64,000 nt of DNA from Labilibaculum sp. (GCA_016342745.1 JAEINT010000001.1:248001-312000), one strand, 5' to 3'. Positions 52,295 through 62,606 are shown, counted from the stretch's first letter. Numbers and translations are program-made. The notes: generated by a model from the sequence alone, not told the origin.

Positions 52295-52926
52295 TGGAAT
52301 TAGCTATTTTAAATACATCTGGAGAAGATACAGGCAGAAAAATTGAATTGAATGATTCAGTTTTTGGAATCGAAGCAAATGAACACGCTATTTACCTAGA
52401 CGTAAAGCAATATTTAGCAAATCAACGCCAAGGAACTCACAAATCGAAAGAAAGAGCTGAGATCTCAGGTAGTACTGCTAAAATTAAGAAGCAAAAAGGT
52501 ACTGGTACAGCTCGTGCTGGTAGTATCAAGTCTGGAGTATTCAGAGGTGGAGGACGTATTTTCGGTCCACGTCCAAGAAACTATAGTTTCAAATTGAACA
52601 AAAAATTGAAACAATTAGCTCGTCGATCAGCTTTGAGTTTAAAGGCTCAAAATGAAGGCTTGTTAATCGTTGAAGATTTCAATTTTGAAGCGGTAAAGAC
52701 AAAAAGTTTTGTTGAACTTCAAAAGAACCTTAAAGTATCTGATAAAAAAGTACTTTTAGTGTTAAACGAAGACAATAAAAACATATATTTGTCTTCTCGT
52801 AATTTGAAGAATGTAGAAGTTGTGCGTGTATCAGATCTTGCAACTTATGACATTATGAAAGTTTCAACTTTGTTATTTGTAGAGAGCTCATTGAAAGGGC
52901 TCGATGAAATGTTTAAACTAAATTAA
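52294..52926 (+). CDS. rplD: 50S ribosomal protein L4
   Basis: L4 lines the exit tunnel, and in E. coli it also represses the S10 operon. The 210-residue protein has the tunnel loop with [22 protein letters not shown] and FGPRPR. It overlaps rplC by one base and is followed by rplW after 9 bases. Whether L4 regulates this operon cannot be read here, as the leader differs from that of E. coli. Confidence 0.98.
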   Translation: MELAILNTSGEDTGRKIELNDSVFGIEANEHAIYLDVKQYLANQRQGTHKSKERAEISGSTAKIKKQKGTGTARAGSIKSGVFRGGGRIFGPRPRNYSFKLNKKLKQLARRSALSLKAQNEGLLIVEDFNFEAVKTKSFVELQKNLKVSDKKVLLVLNEDNKNIYLSSRNLKNVEVVRVSDLATYDIMKVSTLLFVESSLKGLDEMFKLN

Positions 52927-52935
52927 GTTTAAAAA

Positions 52936-53226
52936 ATGGATATTTTAATCAAGCCTATCGTTACCGAGAAAATGACAGAGCAAAGCGAAAAGTTAAATCG
53001 CTTTGGTTTTGTTGTAGCTCGTAGAGCGAAGAAGATCGAAATTAAAAAAGCGGTAGAATCAATGTACAATGTGAAAGTGGCGGCTGTTAATACCATGAAT
53101 TATCAAGGTAAAAGCAAGAGTCGTTTCACTAAAGCTGGTGCAATTGAGGGAAGAACTGCTTCTTTTAAGAAAGCGATCGTTACTTTAGTTGAAGGTGATA
53201 ATATAGATTTTTATAGCAATATTTAA
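52936..53226 (+). CDS. rplW: 50S ribosomal protein L23
   Basis: L23 sits at the tunnel exit and is the docking site of trigger factor and SRP. The 96-residue protein has IVTEKMTEQSE at the N-terminus and the VESMYNVKVAAVNTM block. It lies 6 bases before rplB. Confidence 0.97.
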   Translation: MDILIKPIVTEKMTEQSEKLNRFGFVVARRAKKIEIKKAVESMYNVKVAAVNTMNYQGKSKSRFTKAGAIEGRTASFKKAIVTLVEGDNIDFYSNI

Positions 53227-53232
53227 TAGAAA

Positions 53233-54057
53233 ATGGCTGTACGTAAATTAAAACCTGTAACTCCTGGTCAAAGGAATAAGATCTTAAATACTTTTGAGCA
53301 GGTAACTACAGACAAACCTGAAAAATCATTGTTAAGACCAATGAAAAAAACCGGTGGTAGAAATAACTCCGGTAAGATGACAATGAGATATATAGGTGGT
53401 GGTCACAAGAGAAGATACCGAGTTATAGATTTCAAAAGAGACAAAGATGGCATTCCAGCCAAAGTAGTTTCGGTTGAGTACGATCCAAATCGTACTGCTC
53501 GCATCGCATTGTTAGTTTATGCTGACGGTGAGAAGCGTTATATCGTTGCTCCTAACGGATTGGAAGTTGGTCAATCTTTGCTTTCTGGTGAAAAAGTAGC
53601 TCCGGAAGTCGGAAATGCAATGCCATTATCTGATATCCCATTAGGTACAATAATTCATAATATTGAATTAAGACCCTCTCAAGGTGCTGTGATGGCTCGT
53701 AGCGCTGGTGCATATGCTCAGCTCGTTTCACGTGAAGGGAAATATGCATTGATCAAATTGCCTTCTGGAGAAGTTAGAATGATTCTTGTAACCTGTAAGG
53801 CTACCATCGGAACTGTTTCGAATACTGACCATGCGTTAGAAAGAAGTGGTAAAGCTGGACGTACTCGTTGGTTGGGTAGAAGACCAAGAGTTCGTGGTGT
53901 GGTAATGAATCCAGTAGATCACCCAATGGGTGGTGGTGAAGGTAAATCTTCAGGTGGACATCCACGTTCTAGAACAGGTGTTTTAGCGAAAGGTTTCAAA
54001 ACTAGAGCTAAAAAGAATGCTTCTAATAAGTATATTGTTGAAAGAAGGAAAAAATAA
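53233..54057 (+). CDS. rplB: 50S ribosomal protein L2
   Basis: L2 is essential for subunit association and the peptidyl-transferase centre. The 274-residue protein has [31 protein letters not shown] and the C-terminal [20 protein letters not shown] with the conserved His at the active-site region (near residue 229). Confidence 0.98.
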   Translation: MAVRKLKPVTPGQRNKILNTFEQVTTDKPEKSLLRPMKKTGGRNNSGKMTMRYIGGGHKRRYRVIDFKRDKDGIPAKVVSVEYDPNRTARIALLVYADGEKRYIVAPNGLEVGQSLLSGEKVAPEVGNAMPLSDIPLGTIIHNIELRPSQGAVMARSAGAYAQLVSREGKYALIKLPSGEVRMILVTCKATIGTVSNTDHALERSGKAGRTRWLGRRPRVRGVVMNPVDHPMGGGEGKSSGGHPRSRTGVLAKGFKTRAKKNASNKYIVERRKK

Positions 54058-54075
54058 TTTGATAATTAAATTGTT

Positions 54076-54345
54076 ATGAGTCGTTCATTAAAAAAAGGAC
54101 CTTTTATCGATTTCAAATTGGAGAGACGAGTATTAGGACAAAACGAATCGGGTAAGAAGACAGTAGTTAAAACCTGGTCAAGACGTTCTATGATTTCTCC
54201 AGATTTCGTAGGTCACACGATTGCCGTTCACAACGGAAACAAATTCATTCCTGTTTATGTTACTGAAAACATGGTAGGTCATAAGTTAGGTGAATTTGCC
54301 CCAACTCGTACTTTTAGAGGACATGCTGACAAGAGGAAACGATAG
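54076..54345 (+). CDS. rpsS: 30S ribosomal protein S19
   Basis: S19 forms a complex with S13 in the 30S head. The 89-residue protein has [20 protein letters not shown] and the C-terminal [12 protein letters not shown] block. It follows rplB by 18 bases and precedes rplV by 43. Confidence 0.98.
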   Translation: MSRSLKKGPFIDFKLERRVLGQNESGKKTVVKTWSRRSMISPDFVGHTIAVHNGNKFIPVYVTENMVGHKLGEFAPTRTFRGHADKRKR

Positions 54346-54388
54346 TCGCATGTTAAAAGGTTTTAATTAACATTTTGAATTTGTAAAA

Positions 54389-54808
54389 ATGGGTGCAAGA
54401 AAAAGAATAAAAGCAAACCAAATAAAGGAGGAAAACAAGAGCAAAGCATTCGCTAGCTTGAGAAACGTTCCTACTTCACCTCGTAAAATGAGACTTGTTG
54501 CCGATATGGTAAGAGGTATGGAGGTGAACCGAGCTTTAGATGTGCTTCGTTTCAGTCCGAAAGAGGCATCAAATCGCGTAGAAAAACTAGTGCTTTCAGC
54601 TATTGCCAATTGGCAAGCTAAGAATGAGGGACAGCGAATTGAGGAAAGTGAATTATACGTTAAAGAAATTAACGTTGATTCTGCAAGAATCCTTAAGCGT
54701 CTTAGACCTGCTCCTCAGGGAAGAGCACATAGAATTAAAAAGAGATCAAATCATGTAACTATATTGTTGGGTAGCAAAACTGCTGAAGCCGATAATACTA
54801 AAGAATAG
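54389..54808 (+). CDS. rplV: 50S ribosomal protein L22
   Basis: L22 reaches into the exit tunnel with a long beta hairpin, a site of macrolide resistance changes. The 139-residue protein has an N-terminal extension (about 25 residues, [19 protein letters not shown]) before the usual core [20 protein letters not shown], and the loop [19 protein letters not shown]. The extension is common in Bacteroidota. Confidence 0.97.
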   Translation: MGARKRIKANQIKEENKSKAFASLRNVPTSPRKMRLVADMVRGMEVNRALDVLRFSPKEASNRVEKLVLSAIANWQAKNEGQRIEESELYVKEINVDSARILKRLRPAPQGRAHRIKKRSNHVTILLGSKTAEADNTKE

Positions 54809-54813
54809 TTAGA

Positions 54814-55524
54814 ATGGGACAAAAAGTAAATCCAATTGGAAATAGATTAGGAATCATCAAAGGATGGGATTCTAACTGGTTTGGCGGAAAAAACTACGGC
54901 GAGAAGCTTGTTGAAGATACCAAAATTAGAAAGTACCTAAATGCTCGTTTAGCTAAGGCAAGTATTTCTAAGATTATAATCGAAAGAACTCTAAAATTAA
55001 TTACAATCACTATTAACACTGCTCGTCCTGGTATTATTATCGGAAAAGGTGGTCAAGAGGTTGATAAGTTGAAAGAAGAGTTGAAGAAGATTACTGACAA
55101 AGAAGTACAAATTAACATCTTTGAAATTAAGCGTCCGGAAATGGATGCGGTAATCGTTGCTAATAATATCGCACGTCAAATTGAAGGTCGTATCGCCTAT
55201 CGTCGTGCAATTAAGATGGCTATTGCTTCTACTATGAGAATGGGTGCAGAGGGAATTAAAGTACAAATTTCTGGGCGTTTGAACGGTGCTGAAATGGCTC
55301 GTTCTGAAATGTATAAAGAAGGACGTACTCCGCTACATACCTTAAGAGCTGATATTGACTATTGTTTAGCTGAATCGCTTACAACTTATGGTCTTATTGG
55401 TATCAAAGTTTGGATCTGTAAAGGTGAAGTTTACGGTAAGCGTGACTTGACTCCTAACGCAGGAATGCGCGATGGCAGAGGACCAAAAGGAAAAGGTGGT
55501 TTTAATAGAAGAAAAAAGAAGTAG
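54814..55524 (+). CDS. rpsC: 30S ribosomal protein S3
   Basis: S3 forms part of the mRNA entry site. The 236-residue protein has the KH domain with [15 protein letters not shown] and the C-terminal block [12 protein letters not shown] and [15 protein letters not shown]. The basic tail ends in RRKKK. Confidence 0.98.
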   Translation: MGQKVNPIGNRLGIIKGWDSNWFGGKNYGEKLVEDTKIRKYLNARLAKASISKIIIERTLKLITITINTARPGIIIGKGGQEVDKLKEELKKITDKEVQINIFEIKRPEMDAVIVANNIARQIEGRIAYRRAIKMAIASTMRMGAEGIKVQISGRLNGAEMARSEMYKEGRTPLHTLRADIDYCLAESLTTYGLIGIKVWICKGEVYGKRDLTPNAGMRDGRGPKGKGGFNRRKKK

Positions 55525-55551
55525 TCTTTAAAATTTTAAAGAATTAGTACG

Positions 55552-55983
55552 ATGTTACAACCAAAAAGGACAAAATTTAGAAGACAACAAAAGGGAAGAA
55601 TGAAAGGCAATGCCGGTCGCGGTACTGAATTAGCATTTGGATCTTTTGGGATCAAGTCACTTGAAACTAAGTGGATCACTGGTCGTCAAATTGAAGCTGC
55701 TCGTGTGGCAGTAACCCGATATATGCAAAGACAAGGTCAAATCTGGATCCGTATTTTTCCAGACAAGCCTATCACTAAGAAGCCTGCAGAGGTTCGTATG
55801 GGTAAGGGTAAAGGTTCACCAGAAGGATTCGTTGCTCCTGTTTCACCAGGAAGAATGTTATTCGAATGTGAAGGGGTACCTTTCGCAGTTGCAAAAGAGG
55901 CATTACGTCTTGCTGCACAGAAACTACCTGTTACTACAAAGTTTGTCGTAAGACGTGATTATGTTGAAAATTCAAATGATTAA
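55552..55983 (+). CDS. rplP: 50S ribosomal protein L16
   Basis: L16 is needed for tRNA accommodation at the A site. The 143-residue protein has [29 protein letters not shown] and [14 protein letters not shown]. It is two bases from rpmC, so translation is probably coupled. Confidence 0.98.
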   Translation: MLQPKRTKFRRQQKGRMKGNAGRGTELAFGSFGIKSLETKWITGRQIEAARVAVTRYMQRQGQIWIRIFPDKPITKKPAEVRMGKGKGSPEGFVAPVSPGRMLFECEGVPFAVAKEALRLAAQKLPVTTKFVVRRDYVENSND

Positions 55984-55985
55984 TC

Positions 55986-56183
55986 ATGAAGAATTCAGAA
56001 ATTAAAGAGTTAACAACACAGGAAATAGTAGAGAAAGTAGATACAGAGAGATCTACGTTAACTCGATTCAGATTAAATCACGCTATTTCACCTTTGGAAA
56101 ATCCTTTGCAAATTAAGGAAACCCGACGTAACATTGCTAGACTTGTAACTGAGTTGCGTCACAGGCAATTAACTGAAAAGTAA
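55986..56183 (+). CDS. rpmC: 50S ribosomal protein L29
   Basis: The 65-residue helical protein at the tunnel exit has the family pattern [14 protein letters not shown] and [16 protein letters not shown]. The neighbours rplP and rpsQ lie 2 and 4 bases away. Confidence 0.96.
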   Translation: MKNSEIKELTTQEIVEKVDTERSTLTRFRLNHAISPLENPLQIKETRRNIARLVTELRHRQLTEK

Positions 56184-56187
56184 AAAA

Positions 56188-56445
56188 GTGATGGAAAGAA
56201 ATCTTAGAAAAGAACGTATCGGGGTTGTGGTTAGCAGCAAAATGGAGAAATCTATTACTGTTGTGGTGCATACCAAAGAGAAACACCCAATTTACGGTAA
56301 ATTTGTGAAAAAGTCGAAGAAATTCACTGCTCACGATGAAGAGAATACCTGTAATGAAGGTGACACCGTAAAGATCATGGAAACCCGACCATTAAGTAAA
56401 AATAAGAGTTGGAGATTAGTTGAAATTATTGAAAGAGCTAAGTAA
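56188..56445 (+). CDS. rpsQ: 30S ribosomal protein S17
   Basis: S17 is a primary 16S rRNA binding protein. The 85-residue OB-fold protein has [27 protein letters not shown] and the C-terminal [18 protein letters not shown]. It is 2 bases from rplN. Confidence 0.97.
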   Translation: MMERNLRKERIGVVVSSKMEKSITVVVHTKEKHPIYGKFVKKSKKFTAHDEENTCNEGDTVKIMETRPLSKNKSWRLVEIIERAK

Positions 56446-56447
56446 AC

Positions 56448-56813
56448 ATGATACAAACAGAAAGTAGACTATTAGTAGCTGATAACAGCGGAGCCAAAGA
56501 AGTTCTTTGTATCCGTGTGTTAGGCGGTACCAAAAAGCGTTATGCTTCAATTGGCGACAAGATCGTAGTTACCGTAAAGAATAGTATTGCCGGTTCCGAA
56601 ATGAAAAAAGGAACAGTAACAAAAGCAGTTGTTGTTCGCACCAAAAAAGAGATTAGAAGACAAGACGGTTCTTATATTCGCTTCGATGACAACGCTTGCG
56701 TGTTGTTAAATACAACTGGTGAAATGAGAGGAACCCGTATTTTTGGACCTGTTGCAAGAGAATTACGCGATACAGACATGAAGATCGTTTCTCTAGCTCC
56801 AGAAGTTTTATAA
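56448..56813 (+). CDS. rplN: 50S ribosomal protein L14
   Basis: L14 lies at the subunit interface and is the binding partner of RsfS, encoded at 15031-15402. The 121-residue protein starts [19 protein letters not shown] and has the conserved [13 protein letters not shown]. It precedes rplX by 19 bases. Confidence 0.98.
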   Translation: MIQTESRLLVADNSGAKEVLCIRVLGGTKKRYASIGDKIVVTVKNSIAGSEMKKGTVTKAVVVRTKKEIRRQDGSYIRFDDNACVLLNTTGEMRGTRIFGPVARELRDTDMKIVSLAPEVL

Positions 56814-56832
56814 TCTTTGTAAACCTAGAACA

Positions 56833-57156
56833 ATGCGAAAAAAGTTACATATTAAAAAAGGTGATACCGTTATTGTAAACTCAGGGGAATCTAAAGGTAT
56901 GGAAGGTAAAGTTTTAGAAATTATAGCTGACAAGCAACGAGCAATTGTTGAAGGAGCTAACATGATTTCTAAGCATACCAAACCAAACGCAGAGAATCCA
57001 CAGGGCGGTATTGTTAAAAAAGAGGCAGGAATTCATATTTCTAATTTGAATGTGAAAGATGCTTCAACCGGAAAAGCTACCCGTATTGGTAGAAGAAACG
57101 GTGATGACAATAAATTAGTTAGATATTCTAAAAAGTCAGGGGAGGAGATTAAGTAA
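56833..57156 (+). CDS. rplX: 50S ribosomal protein L24
   Basis: L24 starts assembly of the large subunit. The 107-residue KOW-domain protein has [20 protein letters not shown] and [19 protein letters not shown]. Its stop overlaps the rplE start by one base (TAATG). Confidence 0.97.
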   Translation: MRKKLHIKKGDTVIVNSGESKGMEGKVLEIIADKQRAIVEGANMISKHTKPNAENPQGGIVKKEAGIHISNLNVKDASTGKATRIGRRNGDDNKLVRYSKKSGEEIK

Positions 57157-57710
57157 TGAGCTATATACCGACTCTTAAAAAACAGTATACAGAAGAAGTT
57201 GTTCCAGCTTTAATGAAGGAATTCAGCTACAAATCTGTAATGCAAGCACCAAAGTTAACGAAGATAGTACTTAACCAAGGTGTTGGATCGGCTATTGCTG
57301 ACAAAAAAATACTTGAATTTTCGGTAAACGAAATGACAGCTATTACTGGTCAGAAAGCAGTTCAAACAATGTCTACTAAAGATATCTCGAATTTTAAGCT
57401 TCGTAAAGGTATGCCAGTTGGTACTACAGTTACTTTACGTCGTGAGCGTATGTACGAATTTCTTGAGAAATTAGTACGTGTAGCTCTTCCACGAATTCGT
57501 GACTTTAGAGGTATTAACAGCAAACTTGACGGTAGAGGAAACTATACTTTAGGTATCGAGGAGCAGATCATTTTCCCAGAGATTGTTTTGGATGAAGTAA
57601 ACAAAATGATGGGTATGAACATTACCTTCGTTACAACTGCGAATACCGATGAGGAAGCATATGCTTTATTAAAGGAATTTGGGTTACCATTTAAAAATCT
57701 TAAAAAATAA
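57156..57710 (+). CDS. rplE: 50S ribosomal protein L5
   Basis: L5 binds 5S rRNA. The 184-residue protein has [32 protein letters not shown] and the C-terminal [10 protein letters not shown]. It is coupled to rplX by a TAATG overlap, and rpsN begins 4 bases after its stop. Confidence 0.98.
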   Translation: MSYIPTLKKQYTEEVVPALMKEFSYKSVMQAPKLTKIVLNQGVGSAIADKKILEFSVNEMTAITGQKAVQTMSTKDISNFKLRKGMPVGTTVTLRRERMYEFLEKLVRVALPRIRDFRGINSKLDGRGNYTLGIEEQIIFPEIVLDEVNKMMGMNITFVTTANTDEEAYALLKEFGLPFKNLKK

Positions 57711-57714
57711 TACG

Positions 57715-57984
57715 ATGGCTAAAGAATCAATGAAAGCTCGAGAAGTTAAGCGTCAGAAGCTAGTTGAAAAATACGCAGCAAAAAGAGCTAAACTTAAAGA
57801 AGAAGGCGATTATATCGGTCTTAGTCGCTTGCCAAAAAATTCTTCACCTGTACGTTTGCACAATAGATGTAAACTTACTGGTCGTCCGAAAGGATACATG
57901 AGACAATTTGGTTTGAGTCGTATCACTTTCCGTGAGATGGCTTCAGCTGGATTAATCCCAGGAGTAAAAAAGGCAAGTTGGTAA
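57715..57984 (+). CDS. rpsN: 30S ribosomal protein S14, zinc-free type
   Basis: The 89-residue protein starts at the ATG at 57715 ([20 protein letters not shown]); an open frame reaching back to 57679 overlaps rplE and is not a plausible start. The length and the stretch [20 protein letters not shown] place it in the long type without the CxxC zinc site, so it does not need zinc. A hairpin follows before rpsH. Confidence 0.97.
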   Translation: MAKESMKAREVKRQKLVEKYAAKRAKLKEEGDYIGLSRLPKNSSPVRLHNRCKLTGRPKGYMRQFGLSRITFREMASAGLIPGVKKASW

Positions 57985-58020
57985 CCAAGTTAGATTGTGA
58001 AAACAACTTTTTTTAAATAT

Positions 58021-58048
58021 TGTCCCGAGCAATCGGGATCAATTTAAT
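58021..58048 (+). promoter_or_regulatory. terminator-like hairpin between rpsN and rpsH
   Basis: TCCCGA (58023-58028) pairs with TCGGGA (58033-58038) around GCAA, and a T-rich run begins 10 bases later (about 58049). The loop GCAA is a stable GNRA tetraloop. It may attenuate transcription, be a protein-binding site for S8 regulation, or be a remnant of a small repeat. No other copy is seen in the window. Confidence 0.5.
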
Positions 58049-58059
58049 TTTTTTTAAAA

Positions 58060-58455
58060 ATGACAGATCCAATAGCAGATTTTCTTACACGTTTAAGAAA
58101 TGGGATTATGGCAAACCATAAAGTGGTTGACGTGCCTGCTTCCAACGTGAAAAAAGAAATGACAAAAATTCTTAAGGATAAAGGTTATATCCTTAATTAC
58201 AAGTTTGTTGATGATGGTGTTCAAGGAACAATTAAAATTGCCTTGAAGTACCACGCAGAAACAAAAATCTCTGCAATTAAAAATCTTAAAAGGGTAAGTA
58301 AGCCTGGATTAAGAAAATATTGCGGAGCAACCGAATTACCTCGCGTACTTAACGGTTTAGGAATTGCGATTCTTTCTACTTCTCAGGGAGTAATGACTGA
58401 CAAAGAAGCACGTCAGAAGCATGTAGGTGGTGAAATATTGTGTTACGTTTATTAA
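58060..58455 (+). CDS. rpsH: 30S ribosomal protein S8
   Basis: S8 is a primary 16S rRNA binding protein and represses the spc operon in E. coli. The 131-residue protein starts [15 protein letters not shown] and has the conserved [26 protein letters not shown] end. It follows the hairpin at 58021-58048. Confidence 0.98.
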   Translation: MTDPIADFLTRLRNGIMANHKVVDVPASNVKKEMTKILKDKGYILNYKFVDDGVQGTIKIALKYHAETKISAIKNLKRVSKPGLRKYCGATELPRVLNGLGIAILSTSQGVMTDKEARQKHVGGEILCYVY

Positions 58456-58471
58456 TTAAGGAGGATTAGAA

Positions 58472-59026
58472 ATGTCACGAATTGGAAAATTACCTATCGA
58501 TTTGCCTGCCGGAGTAAGCGTAACGGTGAATAAGGATAATTCAGTAACAGTTAAAGGACCTAAAGGTGAATTAACTCAACAAATTGATGCAGACATCAAA
58601 GTATCAGTTGAAGATAATACAGTTGTATTAGAACGTCCATCAGAACAAAAAAGACACAAAGCCATGCATGGCTTGTATCGTTCGTTGATGAGCAACATGG
58701 TAAAAGGTGTTTTTGAAGGCTATACTATACAGCAAGAACTTGTTGGTGTAGGTTACCGTGCAACTTCTGGAGGTCAACTTTTAGAATTAGCTCTTGGTTA
58801 CTCTCACCTTATACATTTGGAAATTGCTCCAGAGGTAAAAGTTACTGCAGTAACTGAAAAGCGTGCCAACCCTATCATTACTTTAGAGAGTTGTGATAAA
58901 CAACTTGTTGGTCAGGTAGCGGCTAAAATCAGAGCGTTCAGAAAACCTGAACCATATAAAGGTAAGGGTGTTAAATTTGTTGGTGAACAGCTTAGAAGAA
59001 AAGCTGGTAAATCTGCGGGTAAATAA
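58472..59026 (+). CDS. rplF: 50S ribosomal protein L6
   Basis: L6 is near the sarcin-ricin loop at the factor-binding site. The 184-residue protein starts MSRIGKLPIDLPAGV and has VKGPKGELTQ, QQELVGVGYRA and the C-terminal PEPYKGKGVKF. A strong GGAGG-like sequence lies just before the ATG, one of the few clear Shine-Dalgarno sites in this operon. Confidence 0.98.
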   Translation: MSRIGKLPIDLPAGVSVTVNKDNSVTVKGPKGELTQQIDADIKVSVEDNTVVLERPSEQKRHKAMHGLYRSLMSNMVKGVFEGYTIQQELVGVGYRATSGGQLLELALGYSHLIHLEIAPEVKVTAVTEKRANPIITLESCDKQLVGQVAAKIRAFRKPEPYKGKGVKFVGEQLRRKAGKSAGK

Positions 59027-59045
59027 TTTCTTAAAATAGTAAATT

Positions 59046-59402
59046 ATGGCTTTAACTAAGCAAGATAGAAGACTTAGAATTAAAAGAAGAATTCGTAAGT
59101 CAATTGCTGGAACTGCTGAAAGACCTAGAATGTCAGTTTTTCGCTCTAACAAGCAGATTTCAGTACAAATTATTGATGATTTATCAGGAAAAACTTTATT
59201 AGCGACATCTTCGTTAATCAAAGAAATTGCTGAGAAAAAATCAACTAAACTTGAACAAGCAGAACTAGTAGGTGCTGCAATTGCTGAAAAAGCAGTTGCT
59301 GCTGGAATTACTGGTGTTGTATTCGATAGAAATGGTTATCTATACCATGGTAGAATTAAATCTTTAGCAGACGCTGCTCGTAAAAGTGGTCTTAAATTTT
59401 AA
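59046..59402 (+). CDS. rplR: 50S ribosomal protein L18
   Basis: L18 binds 5S rRNA with L5. The 118-residue protein has [27 protein letters not shown], cut here into its basic start and the conserved [11 protein letters not shown], and the end [19 protein letters not shown]. It lies 5 bases before rpsE. Confidence 0.97.
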   Translation: MALTKQDRRLRIKRRIRKSIAGTAERPRMSVFRSNKQISVQIIDDLSGKTLLATSSLIKEIAEKKSTKLEQAELVGAAIAEKAVAAGITGVVFDRNGYLYHGRIKSLADAARKSGLKF

Positions 59403-59407
59403 TAATT

Positions 59408-59920
59408 ATGGCAGATAATAAGAACATTAAAACTAACGATGCAGATCTAAAAGATAGGCTTGTTGCGATTAATCGTGTTACGAAAGTAACTAAAGGGGGT
59501 AGAACCTTCAGTTTTTCTGCAATTGTAGTTGTTGGAAACGAAAATGGATTAGTAGGATGGGGACTTGGTAAAGCAAACGAAGTAACTACTGCGATTTCAA
59601 AAGGCGTTGATGCAGCTAAGAAAAATTTGATTAAAGTACCAGTTTATAAGGGAACTATCCCTCACGAACAACTTTCAAGATATGGTGGAGCAGAGGTTTT
59701 CATTAAGCCTGCTTCTCATGGTACCGGAGTAAAAGCTGGTGGTGCGATGCGTGCTGTATTGGAGAGTGTTGGAGTAACTGATGTACTTGCTAAATCAAAA
59801 GGTTCATCAAATCCACATAACCTTGTGAAAGCTACAATGGGAGCATTAGCTGAATTAAGAGATGCTCATGCAGTTGCTGAACAACGAGGTGTATCATTGG
59901 ATAAAGTGTTTAACGGTTAA
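59408..59920 (+). CDS. rpsE: 30S ribosomal protein S5
   Basis: S5 takes part in decoding accuracy and mRNA helicase activity. The 170-residue protein has [33 protein letters not shown] and the C-terminal [12 protein letters not shown]. No spectinomycin-resistance change is obvious in the KGGR loop. Confidence 0.98.
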   Translation: MADNKNIKTNDADLKDRLVAINRVTKVTKGGRTFSFSAIVVVGNENGLVGWGLGKANEVTTAISKGVDAAKKNLIKVPVYKGTIPHEQLSRYGGAEVFIKPASHGTGVKAGGAMRAVLESVGVTDVLAKSKGSSNPHNLVKATMGALAELRDAHAVAEQRGVSLDKVFNG

Positions 59921-59931
59921 GAAATAAGGAA

Positions 59932-60108
59932 ATGGCTAAGATTAAAATTACTCAAGTTAAGAGCAAAATTGGAAGCACTGATCGCCAAAAGAGAACCTTG
60001 GAAGCATTAGGATTATCAAAAATCAATGCTACTGTTGAACATGAAGCTACTCCCCAAATTTTGGGGATGGTAGCTAAAGTACAGCACCTTGTTTCCGTTG
60101 AAGAATAA
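59932..60108 (+). CDS. rpmD: 50S ribosomal protein L30
   Basis: The 58-residue protein reads [20 protein letters not shown] and then [20 protein letters not shown], the standard L30 pattern, ending in VSVEE. It lies 11 bases after rpsE and 30 bases before rplO, as in other spc operons. Confidence 0.97.
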   Translation: MAKIKITQVKSKIGSTDRQKRTLEALGLSKINATVEHEATPQILGMVAKVQHLVSVEE

Positions 60109-60138
60109 ATCATTGTTAATATTTAGTATTAAATAGAT

Positions 60139-60585
60139 ATGGACTTAAGTAACTTAAAACCCGCAGAAGGATCTATTAAGAATTCGAAAAGAATAGGTCG
60201 CGGTCAAGGATCTGGAAGAGGTGGTACTTCTACCAGAGGACATAAAGGAGCGAAGTCAAGATCTGGATACTCTAAAAAAGTTGGTTTCGAAGGTGGTCAA
60301 ATGCCTTTACAACGAAGAGTTCCTAAGTTTGGATTTAAGAACATTAATAGAAAAGAATACAAAGCTATTAATGTTGAAGTTTTACAAGCAATAGCAGAAA
60401 AAAATAGCTTGACTACAATTGACTTAGAAGTTTTAAGAACAGCAGGAATGGTGTCTAAAAACGATAACGTTAAGATTTTAGGTCATGGTACAATTACTGC
60501 GAAGCTTGAAGTTAAAGCTCACGCATTCTCAAAATCGGCTATTGAAGCGATTGAAAAAGCCGAAGGAACAGTTGTTAAATTGTAA
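60139..60585 (+). CDS. rplO: 50S ribosomal protein L15
   Basis: The 148-residue protein has MDLSNLKPAEGSIKNSKRIG, a glycine- and arginine-rich stretch (RGQGSGRGGTSTRGHKG) and the MPLQRRVPKFGFKNIN block. It lies 8 bases before secY, the usual spc order. Confidence 0.98.
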   Translation: MDLSNLKPAEGSIKNSKRIGRGQGSGRGGTSTRGHKGAKSRSGYSKKVGFEGGQMPLQRRVPKFGFKNINRKEYKAINVEVLQAIAEKNSLTTIDLEVLRTAGMVSKNDNVKILGHGTITAKLEVKAHAFSKSAIEAIEKAEGTVVKL

Positions 60586-60593
60586 GTTTAGAT

Positions 60594-61937
60594 ATGAAAG
60601 GTTTAATAGAAACATTGAAGAACATCTGGAAGATTGATGATTTAAGATCTAGAATCTTAACTACATTAGGTCTTGTGTTAGTGTATCGTTTAGGTACCAT
60701 GGTTGTATTGCCAGGGATTGACCCGGCTCATTTAGGCGCGTTAAAAACACAAACTGCAGATGGAGTGCTCGGTTTGTTAGACATGTTTTCCGGAGGAGCA
60801 TTTTCGAATGCATCAATCTTCGCATTGGGAATCATGCCTTACATTTCTGCCTCCATTGTAATCCAGTTAATGGGAATTGCGGTTCCTTATTTCCAAAGAT
60901 TACAGCGTGAAGGTGAAAGTGGACGTCGTAAAATCAATCAAATTACAAGATATCTTACTGTCATAATTCTTGTTCTTCAAGCACCAGGATATCTATTAAA
61001 CTTGCATTCACAACTACCAGAAGCGGCCTTTATTCTTAAAGGTACATTCTTCACAATATCTTCTGTGGTAATTCTTGCAGCAGGATCGATGTTCATTATG
61101 TGGTTAGGAGAGAAAATTACTGATAAAGGTATCGGTAACGGAATCTCAATCATCATTATGATCGGTATTATTGCAAGGTTACCATTCTCGTTCTTTGCAG
61201 AAATGGGATCTAGAATTGAAGGACATGGAGGAGGTTTAATTCTTCTTGTTCTTGAAATTGTAGTTTTATTCTTAATTTTTGCAGCAACAATTTTGTTGGT
61301 TCAAGGAACAAGAAAGATACCTGTGCAGTATGCAAAACGAATCGTAGGAAACAAACAATATGGTGGAGTTCGCCAGTACATTCCTTTAAAAGTGAATGCT
61401 GCTGGTGTAATGCCAATCATCTTTGCGCAAGCAATTATGTTTTTACCAATGGCGTTTGTTAACTATGCAAGTTCTGATGCGTTAACTGGAGTAGCTGCAG
61501 CATTATCGAATTTTACCGGATTTTACTACAACGCTTTATTCTTTGTAATGATCGTGTTGTTTACATACTTCTATACTGCAATTACAGTAAATCCAACGCA
61601 AATGGCTGAGGATATGAAAAAGAATGGTGGATTTATCCCTGGTATTAAACCAGGTAAAAAGACCATCGACTTTTTAGATACTGTAATGTCACGCATAACT
61701 TTACCAGGATCTATCTTTTTAGGTTTGGTTGCAATTATGCCTGCTTTTGCAATGATAGCTGGAGTGAATAATGGGTTTGCACAATTTTTTGGCGGAACGT
61801 CTTTATTGATTTTAGTAGGTGTTGTATTGGATACTTTACAACAAATTGAGAGTCATCTTTTGATGCGTCACTACGATGGATTAATGAAGTCTGGAAGAAT
61901 AAAAGGTAAATCTCCGGGAGGAGCTGCTGCTTATTAA
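60594..61937 (+). CDS. secY: preprotein translocase subunit SecY
   Basis: SecY is the channel through which proteins cross or enter the inner membrane. The 447-residue protein has ten membrane helices, the plug region after helix 1 (GLLDMFSGGAFSNASIFALG), the cytoplasmic loop with QRLQREGESGRRKINQ and the NPTQMAEDMKKNGGFIPGIKPG loop. Genes normally following in the alpha part begin only after a 669-base gap. Confidence 0.98.
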   Translation: MKGLIETLKNIWKIDDLRSRILTTLGLVLVYRLGTMVVLPGIDPAHLGALKTQTADGVLGLLDMFSGGAFSNASIFALGIMPYISASIVIQLMGIAVPYFQRLQREGESGRRKINQITRYLTVIILVLQAPGYLLNLHSQLPEAAFILKGTFFTISSVVILAAGSMFIMWLGEKITDKGIGNGISIIIMIGIIARLPFSFFAEMGSRIEGHGGGLILLVLEIVVLFLIFAATILLVQGTRKIPVQYAKRIVGNKQYGGVRQYIPLKVNAAGVMPIIFAQAIMFLPMAFVNYASSDALTGVAAALSNFTGFYYNALFFVMIVLFTYFYTAITVNPTQMAEDMKKNGGFIPGIKPGKKTIDFLDTVMSRITLPGSIFLGLVAIMPAFAMIAGVNNGFAQFFGGTSLLILVGVVLDTLQQIESHLLMRHYDGLMKSGRIKGKSPGGAAAY

Positions 61938-62606
61938 AATATTTTTGCTTTCTTTGCAAAGATTTTTGGCAAAGCTAGGGATTTGATTTAGTTGCTTATT
62001 ATGAGTAACTTACTAATAGCGAAATCTTTAGGTGTAATATCGAAAGAATTAGCTTTAGAACTCAATTTTCCGATTTGTTAAAATTGCAAAGGAGTAAATA
62101 AGAAACTATGGCATAAAACCAAGGTTTCTTGGTTACGATGGATTCCAGAATACCTTTTGTTTTAATTAACTAGTAGGTTGTTCAAGGAATTCCATCTAGC
62201 TTTTAGCTGAAATAGGGAGATGTTGTTTCCTGTGATTATGAGGTTTGTTGAATTGTTTTTGTGATAATTTAAATAAGACCTTTACTATTGGTTCAGTACT
62301 CCTAACATTCAGCAACTGTTGAAGGTTATCAGAAGAGTTTTTACAGAGTAGTAAAGAATATTGATGGTAATCATTAGGCGAAATAGGTTTTGCCATACGA
62401 AGCGTGCAGAGAGTCATTGAATTTCTGCTGTAAGAAAGATGGGAAGACAAGGAATTGGAGAAATCTTCATGAAGAGCCATTAGTTCTGAATTATTGAAAA
62501 AGGACGTGGATTGAAATTGTGAGAAGAAATGGTGATTGTAAAATGATCAGATCCTATCCAGTTTGGAATTTATTGAAGATATAAACTAATAAAATTTAAT
62601 GAGCTT
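61938..62606. other. 669-base stretch without a convincing gene between secY and infA
   Basis: In many Bacteroidia map (methionine aminopeptidase) lies here; no trace of it is visible in any frame. Structures that can be read: a hairpin AACCAAG/CTTGGTT (62117-62134, loop GTTT), and a second stem GATGGATTCC (62137-62146) with GGAATTCCATC (62186-62196, one bulge). A 94-codon minus frame (62196-62480) has no recognisable features. A 26-codon plus frame at 62001-62081 begins MSNLLIAKSLGVISK and is too short to judge. No class of known RNA (RNase P, tmRNA, SRP, 6S) is evident from conserved cores. Confidence 0.6.

Noticed and set aside
62196-62480. Open frame of 94 codons on the minus strand between secY and infA
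   Set aside because: Runs against a highly expressed operon, has no recognisable domain, and overlaps one arm of a stem that can form in the plus-strand RNA. I keep the region as unexplained instead of calling a gene.
61938-62606. Possible group II intron, RNase P RNA, tmRNA or SRP RNA
   Set aside because: I looked for domain V-like and the conserved core sequences of these RNAs and did not find them.
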